Part shown: piece by piece, positions 1 through 7,124 of the stretch | Layout of the letters: every line of letters begins with the position of its first letter | How positions within the stretch are numbered: the stretch's first letter is position 1 | Source of the DNA: JBNJEM01 sp051745935 | GTDB lineage: Bacteria; Planctomycetota; Planctomycetia; Pirellulales; Pirellulaceae | Assembly (NCBI GenBank): GCA_051745935.1 | Contig: JBNJEM010000097.1 | Location: 1-15,993 of the forward strand | Direction: 5' to 3' | DNA length: 15,993 bases | The notes under the pieces: generated by a model | What the model was told of the DNA's origin: nothing | The model's database searches: none | What the model saw: the letters and a program-made list of their open reading frames with translations, nothing else | Made by a program: the position numbers and the translations under genes

Positions 1-453
1 GCCGGCTGTCACCACGACGTGGAGTCTCCCATCGACGAGGATAACCACGGCGTCTTCTTTCTCAACAGCGCTGTCAGGCCGAAGGAAGTGACCGACGGCG
101 CGGTCCACACGCTGTTTATTGGTGAAAAGCTTGTTGATCCGGATAGCGACCTCGGTTGGATGTCTGGAACCCCGGCCACCTTGCGAAACACGGGATCTCC
201 GTTCAACCTGGTGAGAGCGGACGGGGAATGGCGCCGCCAGTCTACTGGAGACGGTGGTGAAGTTCCCAAACCGGGGCAAGGCGGTGTGGCCCCGGACCTG
301 TTCGTGGGCGGATTCTCCAGTACGCACCCCGGGGGAATCAATGCGGCCTTTGGCGACTCGCATGTCAGCTTCCTGTCCGAGAACATCGACATGACCGTAT
401 TGAAACAAATGGGCCATCGTGCCGATGGAAAACTGTTGCCGCGGGGGTGGTGA
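1..453 (+). CDS. DUF1559 domain protein, C-terminal part (5' end outside window)
   Basis: The reading frame is open from base 1 and ends at a TGA at 451-453, leaving about 150 C-terminal residues. The string VTDGAVHTLFIGEK matches the 'TDGxSNTLxxGEK' motif of planctomycete DUF1559 proteins. The tail (FSSTHPGGINAAFGDS, then a segment like FLSENID and a GxRADG-type end) matches their C-terminal H-X9-DG signature, except that the terminal DG is DS here. Family members normally begin with a type IV pilin-like N-terminal methylation helix and are thought to be exported, pseudopilin-like surface or envelope proteins. They occur in dozens of paralogues per planctomycete genome, and their function is unknown. 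The N-terminus is off the window, so the start, signal and promoter cannot be seen. The gene converges with the large kinase gene. Confidence 0.88.
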   Translation, partial: AGCHHDVESPIDEDNHGVFFLNSAVRPKEVTDGAVHTLFIGEKLVDPDSDLGWMSGTPATLRNTGSPFNLVRADGEWRRQSTGDGGEVPKPGQGGVAPDLFVGGFSSTHPGGINAAFGDSHVSFLSENIDMTVLKQMGHRADGKLLPRGW

Positions 454-657
454 TGGACGGTTCCGGGAGCGCTGCGGGCAGGCCAGACCGTGGCCCGGAT
501 CTCCGACCCGAAACCGTGGCTCGGGTATCCGACCTGAGAAAGAGCGTGTTTGTCAGCGCCGCAACCAAGCCGGTGTTTTGCTTCGGATGGCCCAAGAGAC
601 GGATGGCCAAAGAGACAGCCGGATTTTGATAGCGGACGCGGCATGCCCGCTTGTCCG
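454..657. other. Convergent intergenic spacer with two degenerate tandem duplications
   Basis: This 204-bp gap lies between two convergent stop codons. It holds a 26-bp near-tandem duplication (487-512 and 513-538, 21 of 26 bases identical, beginning ACCGTGGC) and a second short one (585-600 GGATGGCCCAAGAGAC and 601-615 GGATGGCCAAAGAGAC). I see no hairpin followed by a T-run, so no intrinsic terminator is apparent for either gene. The short open frames here lack family motifs and look like chance. Confidence 0.5.
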
Positions 658-3600
658 TCACGGGTTGGTGCGAGCCACCCGGAAACCAACCGTGGGTGAA
701 CGGGAGCCGGGCTGCAGTTTGTCGCGGGCGGCGGCATGCATCCGGGATGGCGGATCCGCGATTGACCCGCCTCGGACGACGCGCGGGACGGTTCTTCGCA
801 CGTAGCTCGCCTCCACGGTTTGGGCGACCTGGCCTGGCTTTTCTGGCTCATGCGTGTCCTGGCACCATTCGGCCACGTTCCCCAGCGTGTCGAAGAGTCC
901 GAAGTCGTTCGGCTTGTACCGCGAGACGGGTTGTGGCTCCGTGGCGTCTGATCCCGACCAGGCCGCGTACTTTTCCAGTCGCGTGGGGATGTCGCCGAAG
1001 TAGCGGGCCGTGACGGTGCCGGCGCGGCACGCGAATTCCCATTCCACCTCGGTCGGGAGCCGATAGCCTTCCCGCAGCAGGATGTCGCTTGGTATCCGCA
1101 TTCCGGGCCCGTATTCACCATCCTGGTTCGGAAGGTAGCACCATTGGTCACGCGGGATTCCTTCTTTCCCGCTGAGCCAGTTACAGTAGGCGGCGGCTTG
1201 ATACCACGTCACGTTGGCCTGGGGGAGTTCCTGGCGGCGTGTTGCTCCGCCCATCGCGGTTCGCTCCGCGGCGCCAGCCACTTCGAACCCCATGTCTTCA
1301 GCGTTGTGTAAGAAGGTGGCGAATTGAGCGACGGTGGTTTCCCGGCTTCCGATGCAGAAACTGTGGCGGATTTGTCGCGTCCGTTGGCGGATGGCGTCTC
1401 CGGGATTCAAGGTGTCCGCGCCAGCGCCCATCAGGAAGCTCGTCCATCCCGGGACGACGACCATGGTATGGCCGCTTGAATTCACATACCAGCGACGATC
1501 ACCGGTTGGATACGTGGAAATCAATTCGGCATCGATGCGGCGGAGTTCCGCGCTCTGTTGAAATCTCGCGAGGGTCCATTCGGCGGCGGCATGCAGTCCG
1601 GGATCGGGGGCGTTTCGGTAGATCCGCAGCAGCGGAAGCGTCAATGGATTCTCTTGCCGCAAAGAACTCGACCTCAGTGATTGCTCCTCTTGGGCTCCCA
1701 CCAGCTCGCCCGCCACCAGCACCATGCCCCGCTGAATCCCAACGTCCTCTTGCCGATCCACCTCATCGAGAACCTGGGTGGGATCGAGTACCGGCGAGCT
1801 TAATTGGTGGATGATTTCGGTCCGTAGCGTGGGATCGGGGCTGGAACGTAGGAGCGGCCAGACCGCGTGTTCTCTTCCCAGTGCCATTGAGAACAGAGTG
1901 CCGCGGGCGTGAAGCGTGGTTGCGAGATGCCGGACAGAGTCCGTCGCGACGCCACCAGCGAGGAGCATCGTGGCCAGCATCGCCAGAATGAACAGAAGTG
2001 ATCGCCAATAATGCCGGCCGGCCGCCCGCATCAAGTGCCGTTGGGAAGCGGTCCAACGGCAGGGTTGGGTGAACAACCGGATTGAAACGTACTCCACGAG
2101 CGAAGGCAATTGCCGCCGTTCCGGCCGGTCTTTCCAGAATCGCGCGCGTTCGGCGAGTCGCAGTTCCATGCGCCCGCCGCGCGTCGATTTCTGCTTGGCG
2201 GTCAGCCAATGGCGCAGGCTGGGAACCAAGTAGTCGTGGGTTAGTTGGTAGTAGCGATGGCCCGGTGACGTATTGAGTTCATGGGTGTCGAGCGCGTCCA
2301 GGTCCATGGGGGTGAGCAAGCGGGTTTCGCGGTCCAGGATCCGCATCAGCTCCTTGAATTTTCGTGGTTCTTTCCCATAGCCGCTGATGTCGAGCAGTTC
2401 GGCGTTGGAGCAAAGGCGTCCGCGAATATCGGAACCCCGATCGGGCAACAGGGCTGCCAGCAGCGAACGGGCGGCGGTTTCGTGAATACGATAGCGGGGA
2501 TTCGCGGTCCTGGCACTGAAGGTCTCGTCCAAAAAGGAAATGCCAACGCCTTCGGCCCCCCCGACCACCCGCAACGTCTTAGGGGTCCAGTTCCGATCCT
2601 TGACCATTTCGGCAAACAGAGCCAAGCGGACCGGGGCCACGCGATCCTCGCTGGCCAACCCTTGAACGGCGCGCTCCAAAAACATCGCTTGCCGCGCATC
2701 GAGGGTTCGCAGGTCATCCGGCAAACGGCCATATGCGCGGCCGAATTCAGCCAGCACGTCGCGAGCGTGGTTCAGGTCGAAGAGGTCGACCAAGGATGCG
2801 TTGACGCCCTGCACCAGATTGATTTCCAGGTCATCCATGAAACGGCCAACCGCCAGCCAGAAGTCGTCGCGCACCAGCAGGACGCACATCAAACGGTGGC
2901 CATCGCACTGCCGCAAAGCGGAGAGCAAGTCGCGCTGATCCTTGGCCTTTCGGCCGTGCAGCCATTGTTCGAATTGATCAATCACCAGCAAGAGTTTTTC
3001 ATGTTGCTCCAGGCCGTGACCACGGCGTATTTCCGCCAGGGAGCCAGCCAGGTCGGTATTTCGCGAGAATTCCGGAAACTGGTAAGCCAGCCGGTGCTGG
3101 AGTCGCTGCTCCGTGTCGTCGCCCGCTGCCTGTACGTAAATCGGACGAATGGTGGGCGCCAGCCGAGGCAGCAGGCCGGCACGAATCAGCGACGACTTTC
3201 CACAACCCGAAGGCCCGTAAATTAGTCCGACAGCGAATGCCGATTCCGGTTCCGGCTTCTCAATCTGGCTCTTCCACTGCCGAATCAGCTCGGGCAACCC
3301 ATTTCGATCTCGCGGACCCGGCACCAACGCCGGATAAAAGTCCGCGTCATTGGCGTCGAAGTTGCGGAGCCCGCGAGGAATGATTTTGGGACGGTCCGAT
3401 CGGCCCTCATCCGCCAGCGGTGACTGGCGCGACGCCGTGGAAGGCGCCATGGCGAGTGATCCGGCACCGGCGGTATCCCGGCGGCAGTGGCGCAGGTCAT
3501 CGATGAACTGTTCCGCCGTCGCGTAACGATCGGCGGCCCGTTTGGAGAGTGCCTTGCGGCAGATTCGCTCCAATTCCTGATCGATCGATTTGTCCCAGCA

Positions 3601-4713
3601 CCGCATCGGTGGCGGGTCTTGCCACAAGACCTGTTCCAACAATTCGTCGTATGAATTGGCTTGAAACGGCTGTCTTCCCGTCAATAACTCGTACAGAACA
3701 ATTCCGAGGCTGAAGATATCGGACCGCGCGTCCACCCGGTGTGCTTCCCCGCGAGCCTGCTCGGGGCTCATGTAACCGGGCGTTCCCGCATAGCTGCGTC
3801 CCCGCGGCGCGTCACACTCGGTCAGCGCCAGACCGAAATCGACCACGAAGGGTCGACCTTGAGCGTCGAGTAGAATATTGGCCGGCTTGATGTCACGATG
3901 CACCAGCCCTCGTGAATGGGCGTACCGCAGGGCATCGGCCACCGTCAGAACAATATCAATCGCCTCCGTGCGGGTTATGCCGTCGCCGGTCGGCTTGCTT
4001 GGACCGGGAAAGTGCCGGGCGTGATCCGTCATCCGGTGAGTCGGACTTGAAGCGGGCGGTTCCTGTCGCGATCCGTAAAGTGGCGACCGTTTCATGCGAG
4101 TCGCAAGGTTCTCGCCTCGGATGAGCTTGGACACCACATAGCAGTATCCTTCGCGCGTGCGTCCCACGTCATACACGGGAACAATCGCTGGGTGGTCCAA
4201 TGCCGCGACAATTCGCGCTTCAGCCCAGTAGGCTTCCATCTGCTCGGGATCCCTGCCGCGGCGTCGAGATGGAACTTTAATCGCCACGTCCCGTTGCAGT
4301 TCGTCGTCCTTCGCGTGATAGACGCGCGCGAACCCTCCTTCACCCAATACCCCCAACACCCGGTAGCGGCCGATCATGGAAAGCGTCGCGGATGCGTCAC
4401 CGGAAGCCGATTCCCGTGGATCGAAATCATCCGTGTTGGATTCAGCCGCAAGGTCCCGCCGCGAATCATTCTCGATCCGTTTCCAGGCCGACAGATATTG
4501 CCGCTCCTCGGCGTCTTCGATTGCCTCGTTGATGCAACCCAGTTTTCGCAAGGCGTCCGAAAGGTCCGGCAGCAACTCGGGACACCTGGCAATCACGTCT
4601 TCATCCAAGACGCGGGTGCCCTCCGCGCGCCGGCGAGCGACTTCACGCACGATACGCTGGATTTCCAGTTCGCGACGGATTGCACGATGATGGCTGGATG
4701 ATGTAGTGGACAT
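658..4713 (-). CDS. Hanks-type Ser/Thr kinase - STAND NTPase - membrane - FGE-like fusion protein
   Basis: This is a 1351-residue predicted transmembrane signalling protein. The kinase domain (about 114-410) has GEGGFARVY (124-132), Lys146 in VAIK, HRDIKPAN (272-279), DFG (292-294), a GTPGYMSPEQA activation segment (310-320) and SDIFSLGIVLYE; all catalytic residues are present. A P-loop NTPase of the nSTAND1 type follows: Walker A GPSGCGKS (500-507) and Walker B LLLVIDQFEQW (574-584). One hydrophobic segment lies at about 905-921. After a helical linker, an FGE-sulfatase/SUMF1-like domain spans about 1075-1348 (GYRLPTEVEWEFACRAG, LGNVAEWCQD, VRGGS, GFRVAR). I chose the ATG at 4713 because the in-frame extension up to 4923 overlaps the sigma-factor gene and is Arg-rich without motifs. 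The stop is at 658-660. It lies 49 bp behind the ECF gene and is probably cotranscribed with it. Substrates are unknown. Confidence 0.93.
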   Translation of the reverse strand: MSTTSSSHHRAIRRELEIQRIVREVARRRAEGTRVLDEDVIARCPELLPDLSDALRKLGCINEAIEDAEERQYLSAWKRIENDSRRDLAAESNTDDFDPRESASGDASATLSMIGRYRVLGVLGEGGFARVYHAKDDELQRDVAIKVPSRRRGRDPEQMEAYWAEARIVAALDHPAIVPVYDVGRTREGYCYVVSKLIRGENLATRMKRSPLYGSRQEPPASSPTHRMTDHARHFPGPSKPTGDGITRTEAIDIVLTVADALRYAHSRGLVHRDIKPANILLDAQGRPFVVDFGLALTECDAPRGRSYAGTPGYMSPEQARGEAHRVDARSDIFSLGIVLYELLTGRQPFQANSYDELLEQVLWQDPPPMRCWDKSIDQELERICRKALSKRAADRYATAEQFIDDLRHCRRDTAGAGSLAMAPSTASRQSPLADEGRSDRPKIIPRGLRNFDANDADFYPALVPGPRDRNGLPELIRQWKSQIEKPEPESAFAVGLIYGPSGCGKSSLIRAGLLPRLAPTIRPIYVQAAGDDTEQRLQHRLAYQFPEFSRNTDLAGSLAEIRRGHGLEQHEKLLLVIDQFEQWLHGRKAKDQRDLLSALRQCDGHRLMCVLLVRDDFWLAVGRFMDDLEINLVQGVNASLVDLFDLNHARDVLAEFGRAYGRLPDDLRTLDARQAMFLERAVQGLASEDRVAPVRLALFAEMVKDRNWTPKTLRVVGGAEGVGISFLDETFSARTANPRYRIHETAARSLLAALLPDRGSDIRGRLCSNAELLDISGYGKEPRKFKELMRILDRETRLLTPMDLDALDTHELNTSPGHRYYQLTHDYLVPSLRHWLTAKQKSTRGGRMELRLAERARFWKDRPERRQLPSLVEYVSIRLFTQPCRWTASQRHLMRAAGRHYWRSLLFILAMLATMLLAGGVATDSVRHLATTLHARGTLFSMALGREHAVWPLLRSSPDPTLRTEIIHQLSSPVLDPTQVLDEVDRQEDVGIQRGMVLVAGELVGAQEEQSLRSSSLRQENPLTLPLLRIYRNAPDPGLHAAAEWTLARFQQSAELRRIDAELISTYPTGDRRWYVNSSGHTMVVVPGWTSFLMGAGADTLNPGDAIRQRTRQIRHSFCIGSRETTVAQFATFLHNAEDMGFEVAGAAERTAMGGATRRQELPQANVTWYQAAAYCNWLSGKEGIPRDQWCYLPNQDGEYGPGMRIPSDILLREGYRLPTEVEWEFACRAGTVTARYFGDIPTRLEKYAAWSGSDATEPQPVSRYKPNDFGLFDTLGNVAEWCQDTHEPEKPGQVAQTVEASYVRRTVPRVVRGGSIADPPSRMHAAARDKLQPGSRSPTVGFRVARTNP

Positions 4714-4762
4714 GGAATTGCCAATGAGGCCATGCCTCTCTCCAATTGCCCGTCTCCGAACC

Positions 4763-5371
4763 CTAGTTTCCACTACTGAAATAAAGTGACGTTCGACCCA
4801 TCGCGGCCCGTAGATTCTTTCGGGCCCGGAAGCAGAGGCCCCGGACCCCATCTTTCGATCGCCCCAGCGCCGCCGAAATCTCCTCGAGCGTCTGATTCTG
4901 GAAGTATCGGCGCCGGAGCACATCCTGCTGCTCCCGCGACAAGCGGTCCATCGCCGCCCTCATGCCGCGAGCAGCCTCTTCCTGGGCCGCTCGCCCGCTA
5001 GGCGAGGTGTTTCCACACATCAGCTGCCGCAGGCGCGATCTCCTTTCACTGCTTCTCCCCGGCTCGACCCGTCGCTCGCGCCGACGTCGCTTCTCGGCGT
5101 CGCGTACCAGATTGTCGGCGATGGTCTTCAACCAACCGCGAAACGCCCCCTCGTGCCGGATCTGGAAGGCGCTAATTCCTTGAGCAGCCTTCACGAAGGT
5201 CTGTTGCAGAACGTCGTCAGCGCGAAGAACCCCCTGTAATTCGCGCGATATCCGTAGCTCAATATGGCGATGGAGCTCATCGTAGTGAGCGAGCAGGATC
5301 CGCGCCAGCGCTGCCCGATCGCCGGCAATCGCTTCACGAATCAAGTCTGGCTCGGATTCCATCGCGGTCAT
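4763..5371 (-). CDS. ECF-type RNA polymerase sigma factor (kinase-linked planctomycete type)
   Basis: This sigma-70-family factor of 202 residues should redirect RNA polymerase to a specific promoter set. The sigma2 region (about 15-100) contains LRADDVLQQTFVKAA and FRGWLKTIADNLVRDAEK. A basic, variable linker follows. Sigma4 (about 141-192) reads LSREQQDVLRRRYF, TLEEISAALGRSKDGVRG and RARKNLR, a helix-turn-helix. There is no sigma3, as expected for ECF factors. The frame is open to 5455, but a sigma70-type promoter at 5427-5455 overlaps that extension, so I place the start at the ATG at 5371; the ATG at 5362 is equally possible. No clear Shine-Dalgarno is seen. No anti-sigma gene is adjacent. 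The next gene, 49 bp downstream, is a receptor-like kinase, matching the planctomycete ECF-Ser/Thr-kinase pairs described in the literature. I infer that the kinase controls the factor. Confidence 0.9.
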   Translation of the reverse strand: MTAMESEPDLIREAIAGDRAALARILLAHYDELHRHIELRISRELQGVLRADDVLQQTFVKAAQGISAFQIRHEGAFRGWLKTIADNLVRDAEKRRRRERRVEPGRSSERRSRLRQLMCGNTSPSGRAAQEEAARGMRAAMDRLSREQQDVLRRRYFQNQTLEEISAALGRSKDGVRGLCFRARKNLRAAMGRTSLYFSSGN

Positions 5372-5426
5372 CAGGCTCGGCCGCCGATAAGTCAGGGAAG
5401 AAACCACAGTAGAAAGAGACTCTCGC

Positions 5427-5455
5427 ATTGTACCGATTCGGCGGGGCCCTTGCAA
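5427..5455 (-). promoter_or_regulatory. Predicted sigma70-type promoter of the ECF/kinase operon
   Basis: On the minus strand, TTGCAA (5455-5450) is followed after exactly 17 bp by TACAAT (5432-5427). The -10 matches the TATAAT consensus at five of six positions and the -35 matches TTGACA at four. Transcription would begin near 5420, about 50 bp before the ATG at 5371. This argues against the longer reading frames that start at 5455 or 5428. Confidence 0.5.
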
Positions 5456-5524
5456 TTCATTGCCCTGAAAGCGTATTCCGAAGTGCGGCGCCGCTCGTAA
5501 CGTGCTCCACCTGCCGCCTCCGGC

Positions 5525-7051
5525 TCACTCGAGCACCGTGACCGGCCATCGGCTGCGTTGGCCGAGCCAACGAGCTTCCTCCACCGTTGGAACAAACAAC
5601 GTCCCTGCATCGCTCGGGAGGTCCGTCAGGTCAACATCGCCCACGTGTCGCCATTCGCATTCGACCGACCAATCGATCTGGTCGTGTTTGCCACCTCGCC
5701 GCCGCTGAAAGAACGGGCGTTCGGACGCGGTGAGCTGATTCCACAGCGAGGGAGCCCCATAACGGACCCTGCGGGTTCCACGCTGTTCGAGCCATTTTCG
5801 GCTGATGCAAATGCCGTAGGGTTCGAAATCCCATCGTCCTCGATGAGCGCGAAAGGTGCGGAGGCTTTTGAGCTGTTGCAGTGGGACGGCGGTGAAACAG
5901 ACCACGCGTGCTCCGCCGCGAATGGCCCGGCCAGTGGCGAGCAGCTTGGATTGGGCCGCGATACGGGCCAGCGTGGCCAGGGCGGAGTGATCCGCCTCTT
6001 CACGGTCCAGGATCAAGGCGTCGCGGTATGCTTCCACCGTTTGGTCGGGCCAAGGGCCAGTCGCCGCGCGGGTACAGTGCGTGAGGTAATCGGCGACGGC
6101 AAGCTGCCGCAACGGTACAATGCCCGCTCCTTCGTGCGTCGTGCCGGGTGGCACGGAGACGTTTTCCCGCACCGGTGGAGCCTCCACATCCAGCCACTTC
6201 GCGGTGGGCAGCGAGTTGGCGAGCGGTGCGGGCACCAGGCCCGGGCCGATGGCCAAGGAGACCTCGGCCCACGGAGACAGGGCGTCTTCCGTTACACGCC
6301 GTCGTACCAGTTGTTCCGTGTACCCGCCGGCTCGCATGCGGAGCGCGAACACGCGGTCGCTGGCCGCCACCACGAGCCGGTCGCGCAACGGCGGCTCGCT
6401 CTCGGGGTCGGTGTCCAGCGGGGGAGAAACGATGGCCAACCAGGTCCGGCTCGATGAGCTCGGCGTCCGTGCTGGTCTATTCAGTCGTGGCGGGAACCAC
6501 TGAGCGACCCGCTGGCGGGGGCGGGGCAATTGAAATCGCAGCAGCGGAATCCCATAGAGCTCGCTGCAACGTTCCAAATACACGGCGGTCGTGGTCCCGG
6601 CGGAGGTGATCATCACGGTCTGATCGGGATCCAGGCCGCCACAGGCGTGGCGAAGTGCCGCGAACCAGGATCGCTGCTCTTCCAGCCGGCGGTTCAGTCG
6701 CGAACTGATCATACCAATCCACCGGCCCGAGGGTACTCCAGCGGGCCACCAAATCAATCGGTCGTTCGCCCAGTCCCGGACCCGTTGCCCACCGGGCCCC
6801 GGCATGCCCCAGGAGAGAACGCCGGGCCCCGCCCTCTGCCGCTCAAGCCACGCCACCGTGCGTCTTGCCAGCCGCCGCTGCTGATAGGCCGCGGGTTCCG
6901 AGAGCGACTTGGTCCACGCGTGCAGCAAGAAGGGCACCAGGTCATCGCCTGGCGCGAAGGCCCGGGCGCGGGTGGGGCGGGCCAAGTCGGGCGGAAACAC
7001 CTGATGGTGGCGGAGACAGTCGAGTTGCCTGACGAGGTTTTCGGTATTCAC
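5525..7051 (-). CDS. Protein of unknown function: Rossmann/SLOG-like N-terminal half, AbiGi/ART-like C-terminal half
   Basis: I do not recognise this 508-residue protein as a named family. The start is GTG at 7051; an in-frame TGA lies eight codons upstream and no other start lies between. The N-terminal half alternates strands and helices: RWIGMISSRLNRRL (110-122), TVMITSAGTTTAVYLE (145-160), GIPLLRF, then DRLVVAASDRVFALRMRAGG (224-243) before a basic helix. This is reminiscent of SLOG/DprA-type nucleotide-binding Rossmann folds, without a proven signature. The C-terminal part (about 318-508) has YLTHCTR with His325, VVCFTAVPL (383-391), EPYGICIS with Tyr412, RVRYG, and WSVECEWR with Glu464/Glu466. 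That order resembles AbiGi, DUF2971 and ADP-ribosyltransferase-like toxins. No signal peptide or membrane helix is seen, so it is probably cytosolic. It stands alone between glgC and the ECF gene. The gene is secure; the domain reading is inference. Confidence 0.82.
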   Translation of the reverse strand: MNTENLVRQLDCLRHHQVFPPDLARPTRARAFAPGDDLVPFLLHAWTKSLSEPAAYQQRRLARRTVAWLERQRAGPGVLSWGMPGPGGQRVRDWANDRLIWWPAGVPSGRWIGMISSRLNRRLEEQRSWFAALRHACGGLDPDQTVMITSAGTTTAVYLERCSELYGIPLLRFQLPRPRQRVAQWFPPRLNRPARTPSSSSRTWLAIVSPPLDTDPESEPPLRDRLVVAASDRVFALRMRAGGYTEQLVRRRVTEDALSPWAEVSLAIGPGLVPAPLANSLPTAKWLDVEAPPVRENVSVPPGTTHEGAGIVPLRQLAVADYLTHCTRAATGPWPDQTVEAYRDALILDREEADHSALATLARIAAQSKLLATGRAIRGGARVVCFTAVPLQQLKSLRTFRAHRGRWDFEPYGICISRKWLEQRGTRRVRYGAPSLWNQLTASERPFFQRRRGGKHDQIDWSVECEWRHVGDVDLTDLPSDAGTLFVPTVEEARWLGQRSRWPVTVLE

Positions 7052-7124
7052 GGCAGCGCGAACGTTAACCCTTCACCTGCCGCTTTCTTTCATTTTCGGT
7101 CATTGGTCAATGGGCGCGAGCTTA

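Noticed and set aside
9..1151. 380-codon open frame on the minus strand overlapping the left end
   Set aside because: It overlaps the DUF1559 tail antisense and the kinase gene in another frame; it has no motif and a low-complexity composition.
2281..3225. 314-codon open frame on the plus strand
   Set aside because: It lies antisense within the NTPase part of the kinase gene, which has clear domain motifs; the antisense product has none.
4714..4923. 70-residue N-terminal extension of the kinase protein
   Set aside because: It overlaps the sigma-factor gene in another frame, is Arg-rich without motifs, and a good ATG exists at 4713.
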